From: Acidaminobacterium chupaoyuni
GTDB lineage: Bacteria > Bacillota > Clostridia > Oscillospirales > Butyricicoccaceae
Direction: 5' to 3' (one strand)
Length of the DNA: 64,000 nt
Assembly: GCA_047936785.1 (NCBI GenBank)
Contig: CP176394.1
This document shows positions 40,347-49,517 of this stretch, piece by piece; position 1 is the first letter of the stretch, and every line of letters starts with the position of its first letter. The notes beneath the pieces were generated by a model that saw nothing but the letters and a program-made list of their open reading frames with translations, had not been told where the DNA came from and did not search any database. The translations under genes and the position numbers were made by a program.

Positions 40347-41207
40347 CTATTCTCCGATCACGGCGCATTGCCCCATGGGCAGCGCCAGATTTCCTTGCGC
40401 GGCGCCCACCAGATATCTTTTATTCTCTTTGCCGTCTATGGCCAAAAAATCGGGCCGAATGCAAAGCATCCATCGTTTTTTCCCTTCAATGGTCTGAAAC
40501 CTCACCAATGAAAACCCGCTTTGATAACGGTTCATAAGCAGCGAAAAGGCTTCTTCCGCCCGACCCTCTTTCACAAACCGAAGCCAATCTTCACGCGGAA
40601 GCAGCGGCCGCAGAAGTTCGGGGTCGGCCACGATCACTCGCTTGCCTCCCGCGGGGTCTATCAACATATTTCCTGTATCGATAACAGCTGTAAAGTTTAT
40701 TTCATTGCCATTTAATTTGCATTCTATTTTTCGGTCTTTTTCTTTGCGTCGCATGCTTCCGCCGCCAAACGCAAGCCCCAGAAGAAAATATGCGATAACG
40801 CAGGCCGCCAGCAAAATCCAAAAAGGCAGCTCCAGATAGGCAATGCCGCCTTTGACATAAAAGAAGCCCGATCCGCTGCAAAACCAGCCGCAGGCAAACA
40901 CCACGCCGGCAAAGCAGAGCGTTACCAAAAAGAACAGCAGCGCCAGGCGGCAAAGCCCGCCGTGGGGATGAAGCCCGAACACCACGGCACAGATCAAAAA
41001 ACAAAAACCAATTTTCAACGGAATTCCGGCCCAAAGCGGAAACGGTTCGAAAAAAAAGAAAACCGCCCCCGCGCCGCCCATCAACGCGCCGCAAACCATT
41101 CGCATTCTCGCGCAAATCTCGCCGCAGAATCTGGCTGTCGTCAGCAGCAGCAGATAATCCACCAGCATATTGTTCAAAAACAGAACATCCAAATAGATCG
41201 TTCTCAT
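40347..41207 (-). CDS. spoIIGA: sigma-E processing peptidase SpoIIGA
   Basis: 286 residues. Five hydrophobic segments occupy the first 150 residues (MRTIYLDVLFLNNMLVDYLLLL is the typical start). The cytoplasmic half contains the aspartic-protease motif FTAVIDTGNMLIDP, where the Asp of DTGN is catalytic, followed by RFQTIEGKKRWMLCIRPD. It cleaves pro-SigE at the septum in the mother cell. ATG at 41207 after AGGAGG. It forms an operon with sigE. Confidence 0.93.
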   Translation of the reverse strand: MRTIYLDVLFLNNMLVDYLLLLTTARFCGEICARMRMVCGALMGGAGAVFFFFEPFPLWAGIPLKIGFCFLICAVVFGLHPHGGLCRLALLFFLVTLCFAGVVFACGWFCSGSGFFYVKGGIAYLELPFWILLAACVIAYFLLGLAFGGGSMRRKEKDRKIECKLNGNEINFTAVIDTGNMLIDPAGGKRVIVADPELLRPLLPREDWLRFVKEGRAEEAFSLLMNRYQSGFSLVRFQTIEGKKRWMLCIRPDFLAIDGKENKRYLVGAAQGNLALPMGQCAVIGE

Positions 41208-41236
41208 GGCAGCCCTCCTTTCCGACGCCTGCCATG

Positions 41237-41265
41237 AGTATAACGCTTTGTCCCTGCATATTCTG
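41237..41265 (-). promoter_or_regulatory. possible Spo0A-dependent promoter of spoIIGA-sigE
   Basis: A good -10 box TATACT (41237-41242) lacks a matching -35 at 17 bases. Two TGTCC motifs on the plus strand (TTTGTCCC and TTCTGTCC, 41247-41268) resemble weak Spo0A boxes. The arrangement recalls Spo0A-activated spoIIG but is not conclusive. Confidence 0.3.
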
Positions 41266-41279
41266 TCCTTTTTAGCAAA

Positions 41280-41309
41280 GAAAGCCGGTCGAATTTTCGA
41301 CCGGCTTTC
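41280..41309. terminator. terminator of the C26 hydrolase gene
   Basis: GAAAGCCGGTCGA (41280-41292) pairs with TCGACCGGCTTTC (41297-41309), a 13-bp perfect stem. T-rich sequence on the minus strand. Confidence 0.65.
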
Positions 41310-41333
41310 TGTTTCGTTTCGCCAAAGGCTATT

Positions 41334-42047
41334 TTATTTTCCGCAATGCTTTTCCACTTGCTCAAGGAAATAAGTGAACAAAGGCGCCATATCGGGTGTG
41401 CGGCTGTCGCGCATGATATTGGTCAGGCGCTCGGGATGCCACTGCACGCCAAAAATCGGCAGACTTTCATGCTCATATGCTTCGATCACGCCATCTTCTT
41501 TAGAATGGGCGGTAACTTTCAAACCGGGCGCCAGTTCTTTCACAGCCTGGTGGTGTGTGCTGTTGACATTGAATTCATCACCCAGCAAACGCTGAACGAT
41601 GGAACCCTTTTCGGTAACGACCTTGTGGCGCAGTTCATAGCAGCTGTGATAAACACCCTTCTGCCACGCCAGATCCTGATACATTGTGCCGCCCAGATAA
41701 ACATTGATGATCTGTTCGCCGCGGCAGATGCCCATGATGGCCTTTCCCTTGGCCAAAAAGGCTTTCAGCAGTTCATATTCATATTTTGTGCGGGGGCCGT
41801 CGCAATGCACCGTATCATTATAAATGGTTTCGCCAAACAATTCGGGCTCGATATCCGGCCCGCCGGAAAGCAGCAAGCCATCACAGATCTCGGCCAGTTC
41901 TTCGGCGCATTGTTCGCCGCCGATCACGGGAACACCGCCCGCCGCCGCGATCGCGCGGGTATAAGCCGCAGGGCTGCGCAGTTCACGCATTCCGCTGGAT
42001 AAAACGCCGGAATCCGAAGAAACCAGAATCAACATTTTTTTCTCCAT
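41334..42047 (-). CDS. gamma-glutamyl-GABA hydrolase-like class I amidotransferase (peptidase C26)
   Basis: 237 residues. The nucleophile elbow IMGICRGEQIINVYLGG and the catalytic His-Glu in FGVQWHPERL are both present, as are LLSGGPDIEP and the substrate-loop STHHQAVKELAPGLKVTAHS. This is the PuuD-like branch of the C26 family, which hydrolyses gamma-glutamyl amides, for instance gamma-glutamyl-GABA; the real substrate is unknown. The start at 42047 follows AAGGATGG; the frame to 42110 adds an unconserved stretch. It stands alone upstream of spoIIGA. Confidence 0.9.
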   Translation of the reverse strand: MEKKMLILVSSDSGVLSSGMRELRSPAAYTRAIAAAGGVPVIGGEQCAEELAEICDGLLLSGGPDIEPELFGETIYNDTVHCDGPRTKYEYELLKAFLAKGKAIMGICRGEQIINVYLGGTMYQDLAWQKGVYHSCYELRHKVVTEKGSIVQRLLGDEFNVNSTHHQAVKELAPGLKVTAHSKEDGVIEAYEHESLPIFGVQWHPERLTNIMRDSRTPDMAPLFTYFLEQVEKHCGK

Positions 42048-42267
42048 AACAAACCATCCTTCATTCAATAAATATCGATATGATTTCAACCTATTCTCTC
42101 TAACTGACATATCATAACAGATGTTACAATAGATTACAACACTCGCACTGGCTAAATCATCCCTGTTTTTACTCAGATTTTACATTCATTGTGTTGTTGT
42201 GACAAAATATTCTCCAAATTCGCCAGAGAGTTTTTGTATTTTATAACCAATTTAATGTATTTTATCA

Positions 42268-42297
42268 TTGACGGTATCCTTATAAAGTTGATAAAAT
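42268..42297 (+). promoter_or_regulatory. SigA-type promoter of the Na/Pi cotransporter gene
   Basis: TTGACG (42268-42273), 18 bases, TAAAAT (42292-42297). The start codon is 45 bases downstream. The rest of the 42048-42267 gap is AT-rich without other features. Confidence 0.55.
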
Positions 42298-42341
42298 GTA
42301 AAAGAATGAGAAATTGAGAGAAAGATAAGGGGTTAACAAGT

Positions 42342-44123
42342 ATGAATGCTCTTTCTTTGGTCAAGCTGCTGGGCGGCTTGGGGCTGTTCATCTATGGCAT
42401 GCTCACCATGGGCAACGCTTTAGAGAAAATGGCCGGCGAAAAACTTGAGAAAACACTGGAAACCGTCACCGGTAATATTTTCAGCGCCGTGGCTGTGGGC
42501 GCGCTGATCACCGGCATTATCCAAAGTTCTTCTGCCACAACGGTCATGGTGGTCGGTTTTGTAAACGCCGGCATCATGAATTTGAAGCAGGCTGTGGGCG
42601 TGATCATGGGCGCCAACATCGGCACCACCGTCACAGCACAGATCCTGCGTCTTGACACCACGGGCAGCGTATCGGAAAGCTTCCTCATGACTTTGATGAA
42701 GCCTTCCAATCTGGCCTATGTGGCGGTTGCCATCGGCGCTGTGCTGTTTATGTTTTCTAAAAAGCGCAAGCACCACGATTTCGGCGAGATCCTGCTGGGG
42801 TTTGGTGTGCTGTTCATCGGTATGTCAGTGATGGAAGGTTCTGTCACCGCGTTAAAAGACCTCCCCTGGTTCCAGGAAATGTTCTCGAAATTCAGCAACC
42901 CGCTTTTGGGCATGCTGGTGGGCGTTTTCGTCACGGCGATCATCCAAAGTTCTTCCGCATCGGTGGGCATTCTTCAAGCGGTGGCTTCCACGGGCGCCAT
43001 CACTTATTCCGCGGCGATCCCCATTATTCTGGGCCAGAATATCGGCACCTGCGTCACCGCGCTGCTGTCTTCCATCGGCGCAAACAAAAGCGCCAAACGC
43101 GCCGCAATGATCCATTTCTATTTCAACCTCATCGGGTCACTGCTTTTTATGACAGCGATCTATTCGATCAACGCCTTTGTCGGTTTTTCCTTCTGGCATG
43201 AAACCATCGGCAAAGGCGGCATCGCAAACTTCCACCTTCTTTTCAATGTCGTCACCACACTGTTCTTCATTCCGTTCAACCGCTTCCTGATTTTCCTGGC
43301 TGAACACACGATCAAATCGAAAAACAGCGGCGAAGAAAGCCTGACAGAAGACCTTGGCCGCCTGGATGAACGCTTCTATTCTTCCCCTGTCGTCGCGCTT
43401 GAGCAGTGCAACAAAGTGATCGTGGCCATGGGCCTCTGCGCGCAGAAAAATATCCGCATTGTCAACGCCGCGCTGGTCAGCGATGAAGCTCCCCGGCTTG
43501 ATACCTTTAAAGATAACGAAAGCTTCTTAGACCGTGCCGAAGCACGCCTTAACACTTACATGCTCGGCATCAAAGATGAAGAGCTTTCTGAAAAAAGCAA
43601 AAAGGCCTATTCCGAAATGATGCATTCCATCGGCGATTTCGAACGCATGGGCGATTATGCCGAAAATCTTTTGGAATTTTATCAGGATATGAAAGACCGC
43701 AATATCGTGTTTTCACAGGAAGCGCTTTCAGAACTGCGCGTGATGAGCGATGCGGTGGATGAAATTATGGATCTGACCATCCGTGCCTACGAAACATGCG
43801 ATACGGCGCTTTCCCGCCAGATCGATCCCCTTGAAGATGTGATCGATTCCATGAAAGAAGCGCTGAAATCCCGCCATATCATGCGCCTGCAAAGCGGTAT
43901 GTGCACAGTGAGCACCGGCATTCCCTTCCTGGATATCATCCATAACTATGAGAAAATCGCCGATCACTGCTCCAATGTTTCCGTTTATGTGATGATGCTG
44001 TCAGACGATGCCGAAGAATTCGATATGCATGAATATCGCAAGATCGTAAAAGATATCCGCACCGATGAATTCGCCGCTTTCACCTCGCTTTATGAAAACA
44101 AATATCTGAGCAAAGTTATTTGA
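42342..44123 (+). CDS. Na/Pi cotransporter family protein with PhoU-like C-terminus
   Basis: 593 residues. Two Na_Pi_cotrans repeats form the membrane part (about 1-320); each holds the QSSSA signature (ITGIIQSSSATTVMVVGF and VTAIIQSSSASVGILQAV) paired with GANIGTTVTA and GQNIGTCVTA. The C-terminal 230 residues are helical and PhoU-like (FERMGDYAENLLEFY, HNYEKIADHCSNVSVYV). It probably couples sodium influx to phosphate uptake. AAGGGG precedes the ATG. Confidence 0.93.
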   Translation: MNALSLVKLLGGLGLFIYGMLTMGNALEKMAGEKLEKTLETVTGNIFSAVAVGALITGIIQSSSATTVMVVGFVNAGIMNLKQAVGVIMGANIGTTVTAQILRLDTTGSVSESFLMTLMKPSNLAYVAVAIGAVLFMFSKKRKHHDFGEILLGFGVLFIGMSVMEGSVTALKDLPWFQEMFSKFSNPLLGMLVGVFVTAIIQSSSASVGILQAVASTGAITYSAAIPIILGQNIGTCVTALLSSIGANKSAKRAAMIHFYFNLIGSLLFMTAIYSINAFVGFSFWHETIGKGGIANFHLLFNVVTTLFFIPFNRFLIFLAEHTIKSKNSGEESLTEDLGRLDERFYSSPVVALEQCNKVIVAMGLCAQKNIRIVNAALVSDEAPRLDTFKDNESFLDRAEARLNTYMLGIKDEELSEKSKKAYSEMMHSIGDFERMGDYAENLLEFYQDMKDRNIVFSQEALSELRVMSDAVDEIMDLTIRAYETCDTALSRQIDPLEDVIDSMKEALKSRHIMRLQSGMCTVSTGIPFLDIIHNYEKIADHCSNVSVYVMMLSDDAEEFDMHEYRKIVKDIRTDEFAAFTSLYENKYLSKVI

Positions 44124-44142
44124 TTTTCTAAAATATACCCTC

Positions 44143-44191
44143 CCCCTATCAAGCCCTTGAAACAGTTTGCTTGATAGGGGGATTCGTTTTT
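44143..44191 (+). terminator. terminator of the Na/Pi cotransporter gene
   Basis: CCCCTATCAAG (44143-44153) pairs with CTTGATAGGGG (44170-44180), followed by a TTTTTG run. Confidence 0.7.
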
Positions 44192-44376
44192 GTTCTTGGT
44201 CAAGAAACAATTTGTATCTTTTTTGTTAATTTTCGCGGATTTTGTCCAACAACCTGCTTTTTTGTCAGAATCGAAAGCGCTTTCCTCTTTACAAAACGAC
44301 AAAAAATCATTAAGATTTACTTAATATTAAAGTGTGCCGCTTAAAATCACTGCGCCACATTATCGGAGGGAATCTC

Positions 44377-47298
44377 TTGAAAATCGGAATTGATGTAGGT
44401 TCGACCACTATCAAATGTGTCGTGCTTGATGATCATAACGCTATTCTCTATCAATCATATGAACGCCATCTTTCGCAGATCACAGAAAAAACGACGGAGC
44501 TCCTTCAAACCATCCTCAAAAAATATCCTCAGCCCCATGCAACGCTTGCCATTACAGGCTCTGCCGGGATGGGGATGGCCCTTGGCACCAAGATCCCTTT
44601 CATCCAGGAAGTATATGCCACTCGTTTAGCGGCTTCTTCTTATTTGCCGGGCACAGATGTCATCATTGAGCTGGGCGGAGAAGACGCTAAAATTTTGTTT
44701 TTGACCGGCGGCACAGAAGTTCGCATGAATGGCACTTGTGCCGGCGGCACGGGTGCTTTTATTGACCAGATGTCCACTTTGATGCATCTGACGCCGGATG
44801 AAATGAATCAGGCAGCTTCTGCGGGCACACAGGTCTATACCATTGCTTCCCGCTGCGGCGTTTTTGCCAAATCGGATATCCAGCCGCTGCTCAATCAGGG
44901 CGCGCAGAAAACCGATGTGGCGTTGAGCATTTTTTATGCCGTGGTGAATCAAACCATCGCGGGGCTTGCTCAGGGGCGCCCCATCAAAGGCAATGTGGTC
45001 TATCTCGGCGGCCCGCTCACCTTTTTCAGCCAGCTGAGAACCTGTTTCGACACCACGCTGAAAACCACGGGCATCTGCCCGCCAAACTCACTTTATTACG
45101 CCGCTTTGGGTGCCGCGCTGTCGGCGCAGGATGAGATCTCGCTTGATGATGCTCTCGCGCGGCTGCGGGATTATCATTCGCAGGAACAGTATGCTTCCAT
45201 CGACCCGCTGTTCGCCTCGCGCGAAGAATATGAAGCTTTTCACAAGCGCCACAGCGCCAATACGGTTCCCAGCTGTGACCCTGCCGAATATAACGGGGAT
45301 GCTTTTCTTGGAATCGATTCCGGTTCAACAACAGTAAAGGTTGTTGCCATTACACCTGAAGGCGCTATTTTATGTTCGCTGTATACCCCGAACAACGGCG
45401 ACCCCACCACCATCGTGAAGAATTTTCTGATGGAGCTTTATGAAAAATACCCGAAGATCCATATTGCCCGCAGCGCGGTGACAGGCTATGGCGAAGGGCT
45501 GATCCAAAACGCCTTTTCCGTGGATGAAGGCATTGTGGAAACGGTGGCGCATTTCACGGCGGCCAAAAAGTTTATGCCGAATGTGGAATTCATCATCGAT
45601 ATCGGCGGGCAGGATATCAAATGCTTCAAGATCCGCAACGGCGTGATCGACAACATCTTTTTGAATGAAGCCTGTTCTTCCGGCTGCGGTTCTTTCCTTC
45701 AAACTTTTGCGGGCGCCTTAGGTTACCCTATGGAAGAATTCGCAAAGCTCGGCCTGTTTGCCGATAAGCCCGTCGATCTCGGTTCGCGCTGCACGGTGTT
45801 TATGAATTCTTCTGTAAAGCAAGCCCAAAAAGACGGCGCTTCCATCGAAAACATCTCGGCCGGTCTTTCCATCAGCGTGGTGAAAAACGCGCTTTACAAA
45901 GTTATCCGTGCCACCAGCGCTGCCGAACTGGGGCAGCATATTGTGGTGCAGGGTGGAACCTTCTTAAATGATGCCGTGCTGCGCGCCTTTGAGCAGGAAC
46001 TTCATACTGAGGTGATTCGCCCCGGCGTGGCCGGTTTGATGGGCGCTTATGGCGCGGCGCTTTACGCGGCGCATAAGGCCCACGGCAGCCGCCAAAGCAC
46101 TTTGCTTTCTTTGGATGAACTGAAACAGATGAAGCACGAAGTGAGAACGGTCAACTGCGGCCTTTGCAGCAATAACTGCAAGCTGACCATCAATTCTTTC
46201 GGCGGCGACCGGCGGTATATCAGCGGCAACCGCTGCGAACGCCCCATCACCAAACGCGCTTCCGATGTTTCGCTGGATATCTATGCTTATAAACAGGAAC
46301 TGCTCGGCACTTATCAGCCACAAAGCGGCCCACGCGGAAAAATCGGCATTCCCATGGGGCTGAACCTTTACGAGCTGCTGCCCTTCTGGCATTCTTTCTT
46401 CACTTCGCTGGGGTTTGAAGTGCACACCTCTCCTGCTTCCACCCGCCAGCTTTATCTCAACGGGCAAAGCAGCATCCCTTCCGATACGGTATGCTACCCC
46501 GCAAAGCTGATGCACGGCCATGTGCAGGCACTGATCGATGAAGGCTGCGAAACGATTTTTTACCCCTGCATGAGTTATAACCTGAATGAAGAAAAAGGCG
46601 ATAACCACTATAATTGCCCCGTTGTGGCCTATTATCCCGAAGTGATCGCCGGCAATCTGCCCCACGAGCGGCAGGTGCGATTGATCACCGATTATATCGG
46701 CCTGCACCGCCCCCATGATTTTCCGCGCCATATGCAGGCGATCTTGGCAAAATATTTCCCCGAGATTCCGCTGGCCGAAATTCGCAAAGCTTCAAAGACC
46801 GCCATGGAAGCCTATCGGGATTATTTTCAGAAGATTCGCCGGAAAGGCAGTGAGATCATCGAAACCGCCCGCGCGCGTTCGATGCCCATCGTTGTGCTGG
46901 CCGGCAGGCCTTATCATGTAGACCCCGAAATCAACCACGGCATCGACAAACTGGTTTGCGCCCAAAATGCCGCCGTGATTTCCGAAGACTGCATCAGCCA
47001 GATGGTTCCCCGCTTTGCCACCGGTGTTTTGAACCAATGGACTTACCACGCGCGGCTTTATTCCGCGGCGCGATATATCGTCAGCCAGCCCGATATGCAG
47101 CTGGTGCAGCTGGTTTCTTTCGGCTGCGGTCTGGATGCCATCACCACCGATGAAGTCCGCGAAATCCTGGAACAGGGCGGAAAAATTTATACACAGATCA
47201 AAATTGATGAAATCACCAACCTCGGCGCGGTGAAGATCCGTTTGCGCAGCCTGTTCGCTGCGGTGGAAGCTTTGAAGGGGGAATCTTCCAATGGCTAA
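44377..47298 (+). CDS. 2-hydroxyacyl-CoA dehydratase activase-related protein, double ASKHA ATPase plus DUF2229
   Basis: 973 residues. Two BcrAD/BadFG ATPase domains occur in tandem: IGIDVGSTTIKCVVLDD and FLGIDSGSTTVKVVAITPEG start them; cluster-binding Cys segments are NGTCAGGTGAFID and NEACSSGCGSF. A Cys-rich stretch follows (NCGLCSNNCKLTI), then a DUF2229-like domain from about 660 (IPMGLNLYELLPFWHSFF) with more Cys (DTVCYPAKLMHGH, PCMSYNLNEEKGDN). It is an ATP-driven electron donor of the activase kind. I take the TTG at 44377, six bases after GGAGGG, as start. It overlaps the next gene by eight bases, so the two act together. Confidence 0.88.
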   Translation: MKIGIDVGSTTIKCVVLDDHNAILYQSYERHLSQITEKTTELLQTILKKYPQPHATLAITGSAGMGMALGTKIPFIQEVYATRLAASSYLPGTDVIIELGGEDAKILFLTGGTEVRMNGTCAGGTGAFIDQMSTLMHLTPDEMNQAASAGTQVYTIASRCGVFAKSDIQPLLNQGAQKTDVALSIFYAVVNQTIAGLAQGRPIKGNVVYLGGPLTFFSQLRTCFDTTLKTTGICPPNSLYYAALGAALSAQDEISLDDALARLRDYHSQEQYASIDPLFASREEYEAFHKRHSANTVPSCDPAEYNGDAFLGIDSGSTTVKVVAITPEGAILCSLYTPNNGDPTTIVKNFLMELYEKYPKIHIARSAVTGYGEGLIQNAFSVDEGIVETVAHFTAAKKFMPNVEFIIDIGGQDIKCFKIRNGVIDNIFLNEACSSGCGSFLQTFAGALGYPMEEFAKLGLFADKPVDLGSRCTVFMNSSVKQAQKDGASIENISAGLSISVVKNALYKVIRATSAAELGQHIVVQGGTFLNDAVLRAFEQELHTEVIRPGVAGLMGAYGAALYAAHKAHGSRQSTLLSLDELKQMKHEVRTVNCGLCSNNCKLTINSFGGDRRYISGNRCERPITKRASDVSLDIYAYKQELLGTYQPQSGPRGKIGIPMGLNLYELLPFWHSFFTSLGFEVHTSPASTRQLYLNGQSSIPSDTVCYPAKLMHGHVQALIDEGCETIFYPCMSYNLNEEKGDNHYNCPVVAYYPEVIAGNLPHERQVRLITDYIGLHRPHDFPRHMQAILAKYFPEIPLAEIRKASKTAMEAYRDYFQKIRRKGSEIIETARARSMPIVVLAGRPYHVDPEINHGIDKLVCAQNAAVISEDCISQMVPRFATGVLNQWTYHARLYSAARYIVSQPDMQLVQLVSFGCGLDAITTDEVREILEQGGKIYTQIKIDEITNLGAVKIRLRSLFAAVEALKGESSNG

Positions 47299-48631
47299 AT
47301 TATGTTATGATTCTTCGGGGCGTCTGCTTTTTACCAAAGAGATGCGCAAAGATTACACCATCCTGCTGCCCGCAATGGCCCCGATCCACTTTGAAATTTT
47401 AAAATGCACCTTAAACAATCATGGATATCACGCGGTTCTTCTGAGCAACGAGACCCGCGCCGTGGTAGATTGCGGTTTGAAATATGTGCATAACGATACC
47501 TGCTACCCTGCGCTTCTGGTGATCGGCCAGATGATCTCGGCTTTGGAAAGCGGTTTATACGATAAGCACAAAGTCGCTTTGATGATCACCCAGACAGGCG
47601 GCGGATGCCGCGCATCCAACTATATCCATTTGCTGCGCAAAGCGCTTCACAAGGCCGGCTTAGATTATGTTCCCGTCATTTCGCTCAATGTATCCGGGCT
47701 TGAAAAAAACAGCGGGTTCCGTTTGACGCTGCCTTTCCTGCGCCAATCGATAGGCGCGATCGTTTACGGCGATCTGTTGATGCTGCTTTCCAATCAAACG
47801 CGCCCCTACGAGCTCCATCAAGGCGACAGCGACCGTTTGGTTTCCAAGTGGATCGCCGCCATCAGCGATGCCTTCAATCAAAACAAAGGTTATTCGAAAA
47901 AAGAGATTAAGGCAAACCTTGAAAAGATCGCCGCCGATTTTGCGGCGATCCCCGTCCACATCACCCCAAAAGTGAAAGTGGGCGTTGTGGGCGAGATCTA
48001 TGTGAAATATTCGCATCTCGGCAACAACAATCTGGAAGCCCTTTTGGCTCAGGAAGATTGCGAAGTGATGGTGCCGGGTCTTTTGAATTTTGTGATGTAT
48101 TGCATGGAGGTTCATTTGGATGATGCCGCACTTTATGGCGGCGGCAAAATTGAAAGCCTGTTTGTGCGCAAGCTCATGCGCTATCTGGAAGACATCGAAA
48201 GCGCCATGCGCACCGCCATGAAAAAATATCCGCAGTTCCACACCCCCTTCTCTTTCCGCCGCACCAAGCAATCTGCCCAGGGAATCATCGGTTACGGCTG
48301 CAAAATGGGAGAAGGCTGGCTTCTCACCGCCGAAATGGCTTCTCTTGTGGAAGAAGGCATCGATAACATTATTTGCACCCAGCCTTTCGGCTGTTTGCCG
48401 AACCATGTCTGCGGTAAAGGGATGATCCGCAAATTGAAAGAACAATACCCCAATTCAAACATTGTCCCCATCGATTATGACCCCAGCGCCACCAGCGTGA
48501 ATCAGGAAAACCGCATCAAGCTGATGCTGGCCATCGCCAAAGAAAAACTGCAGCCCGCGGCTTCTTCTGCGCCCGAAGCGAAAAAAACCGCTGCTGCTCC
48601 TTCGTCATTTGCGGCCAACGGCGGAATGTAA
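47291..48631 (+). CDS. 2-hydroxyacyl-CoA dehydratase-like iron-sulfur protein
   Basis: 446 residues. Conserved Cys residues (VDCGLKYVHNDTCYPAL, TGGGCRASNY, GYGCKMGEGW, CTQPFGCLPNHVCGKG) match the HgdB-like/DUF2229 partner family and could carry 4Fe-4S or double-cubane clusters. The last 30 residues are a low-complexity Ala/Ser/Pro/Lys tail. The substrate of this pair is not known; it might reduce or dehydrate a difficult small molecule with ATP-driven electrons. The ATG overlaps the end of the activase gene. Confidence 0.82.
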   Translation: MAKLCYDSSGRLLFTKEMRKDYTILLPAMAPIHFEILKCTLNNHGYHAVLLSNETRAVVDCGLKYVHNDTCYPALLVIGQMISALESGLYDKHKVALMITQTGGGCRASNYIHLLRKALHKAGLDYVPVISLNVSGLEKNSGFRLTLPFLRQSIGAIVYGDLLMLLSNQTRPYELHQGDSDRLVSKWIAAISDAFNQNKGYSKKEIKANLEKIAADFAAIPVHITPKVKVGVVGEIYVKYSHLGNNNLEALLAQEDCEVMVPGLLNFVMYCMEVHLDDAALYGGGKIESLFVRKLMRYLEDIESAMRTAMKKYPQFHTPFSFRRTKQSAQGIIGYGCKMGEGWLLTAEMASLVEEGIDNIICTQPFGCLPNHVCGKGMIRKLKEQYPNSNIVPIDYDPSATSVNQENRIKLMLAIAKEKLQPAASSAPEAKKTAAAPSSFAANGGM

Positions 48632-48687
48632 CTGTTTTTCTGTTTAAAAACTTCTCTGACCGGGCATGATAGTTTTGAGGTGATTGT

Positions 48688-48831
48688 ATGTCTTATGTCG
48701 ATCCGAAAATCATGTCCCATTTTCAAACGATGCCCCCCGAGCTGCAATCTGCTGTTTTGGCTCGAAATGTGACCCTGCATTCTTTGCAAGATTTGATCGC
48801 TGTGTTGGAACAGATCGTTTCAGAAGGATAA
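48688..48831 (+). CDS. 47-aa protein downstream of the dehydratase-like gene
   Basis: A short frame with GAGGTG eight bases before the ATG. It begins MSYVDPKIMSHFQTMPPELQ and continues with a helix ending VLEQIVSEG. It is acidic to neutral, helical and soluble, ends 8 bases before a strong terminator, and follows the dehydratase-like gene by 56 bases on the same strand, so it is probably the third gene of that operon. I do not recognise a family. Confidence 0.6.
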   Translation: MSYVDPKIMSHFQTMPPELQSAVLARNVTLHSLQDLIAVLEQIVSEG

Positions 48832-48838
48832 TGCAGCA

Positions 48839-48870
48839 AATCCGCCGGTTGATGACCGGCGGATTTTTTA
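48839..48870 (+). terminator. terminator of the activase operon
   Basis: AATCCGCCGGT (48839-48849) pairs with ACCGGCGGATT (48855-48865), then T6. Confidence 0.85.
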
Positions 48871-48891
48871 TGTTTTATTCTGTTTTATTCA

Positions 48892-49344
48892 TTAGGAAAT
48901 TTCATTTTGCTGCATTTCGATCAGGCGCACCGCCCCCGCGACCATGCAGGCCGATTGGCCAAACGAAGGCGGAATTTCCAGCTGAAGTTCCCCGATCTCG
49001 ATAATGTTTCCGTTCTGATCGGCGATTTCTCGCTGCACCGCGATCATGCAGATATCTTCAAAAGAAGAAAGCGCCAAAGTGCTTCGCTGGGTGCCGTAAG
49101 TCACAATGCTGGCGGCATTTACCCACGCCACGGCTTCGGCAGCATCTTCTTCGTGAACGATCAAAGTATGCGCGATGCAGCCTTCGCGGGGCACATGCAA
49201 AGTTTGCTGCGGCGCAATCAACAGCAGATCATAATGCGCCCCTGCCGCCGCTTTCTCCATTTGAATGGGCGCTTTCATCGATCGTATTTTCCGAGATAGA
49301 AAATTCAGGATCTCGCTTTTTTCTTCCGCAACGCCGATCTTCAT
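48892..49344 (-). CDS. unrecognised 150-aa protein
   Basis: The start is the ATG at 49344, after GAGGAGG; the longer frame to 49470 lacks an RBS. No signal peptide or membrane helix. The N-terminus MKIGVAEEKSEILNFLSRKI and YDLLLIAPQ look like a Rossmann-type alternation; later VTYGTQRSTLALSSFEDICMIAVQREI and IGELQLEIPPSFGQSACMVAGAVRLIE recall the substrate-handling part of Mur-ligase-like proteins (TYG...STLA), but this is weak. Function unknown. It diverges from the prepilin peptidase gene. Confidence 0.6.
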   Translation of the reverse strand: MKIGVAEEKSEILNFLSRKIRSMKAPIQMEKAAAGAHYDLLLIAPQQTLHVPREGCIAHTLIVHEEDAAEAVAWVNAASIVTYGTQRSTLALSSFEDICMIAVQREIADQNGNIIEIGELQLEIPPSFGQSACMVAGAVRLIEMQQNEIS

Positions 49345-49517
49345 ATTCCGCCTCCTCATCCCTGAACCAAAAGTATCATAAGGTAGTATTGCGGAAAATG
49401 CGTTTTTTATGCCGCCGCACGCGAAGATTTCACTGGGAAGCATAAAACATGGTAGAAAAATCCGCATCAAAATGATAAAATAATTTGATAGAATATTGCC
49501 GAATGAGGAGCGTTGTT

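Noticed and set aside
45964..46731. 255-aa minus-strand ORF
   Set aside because: Antisense to the activase gene with no RBS and no recognisable motif.
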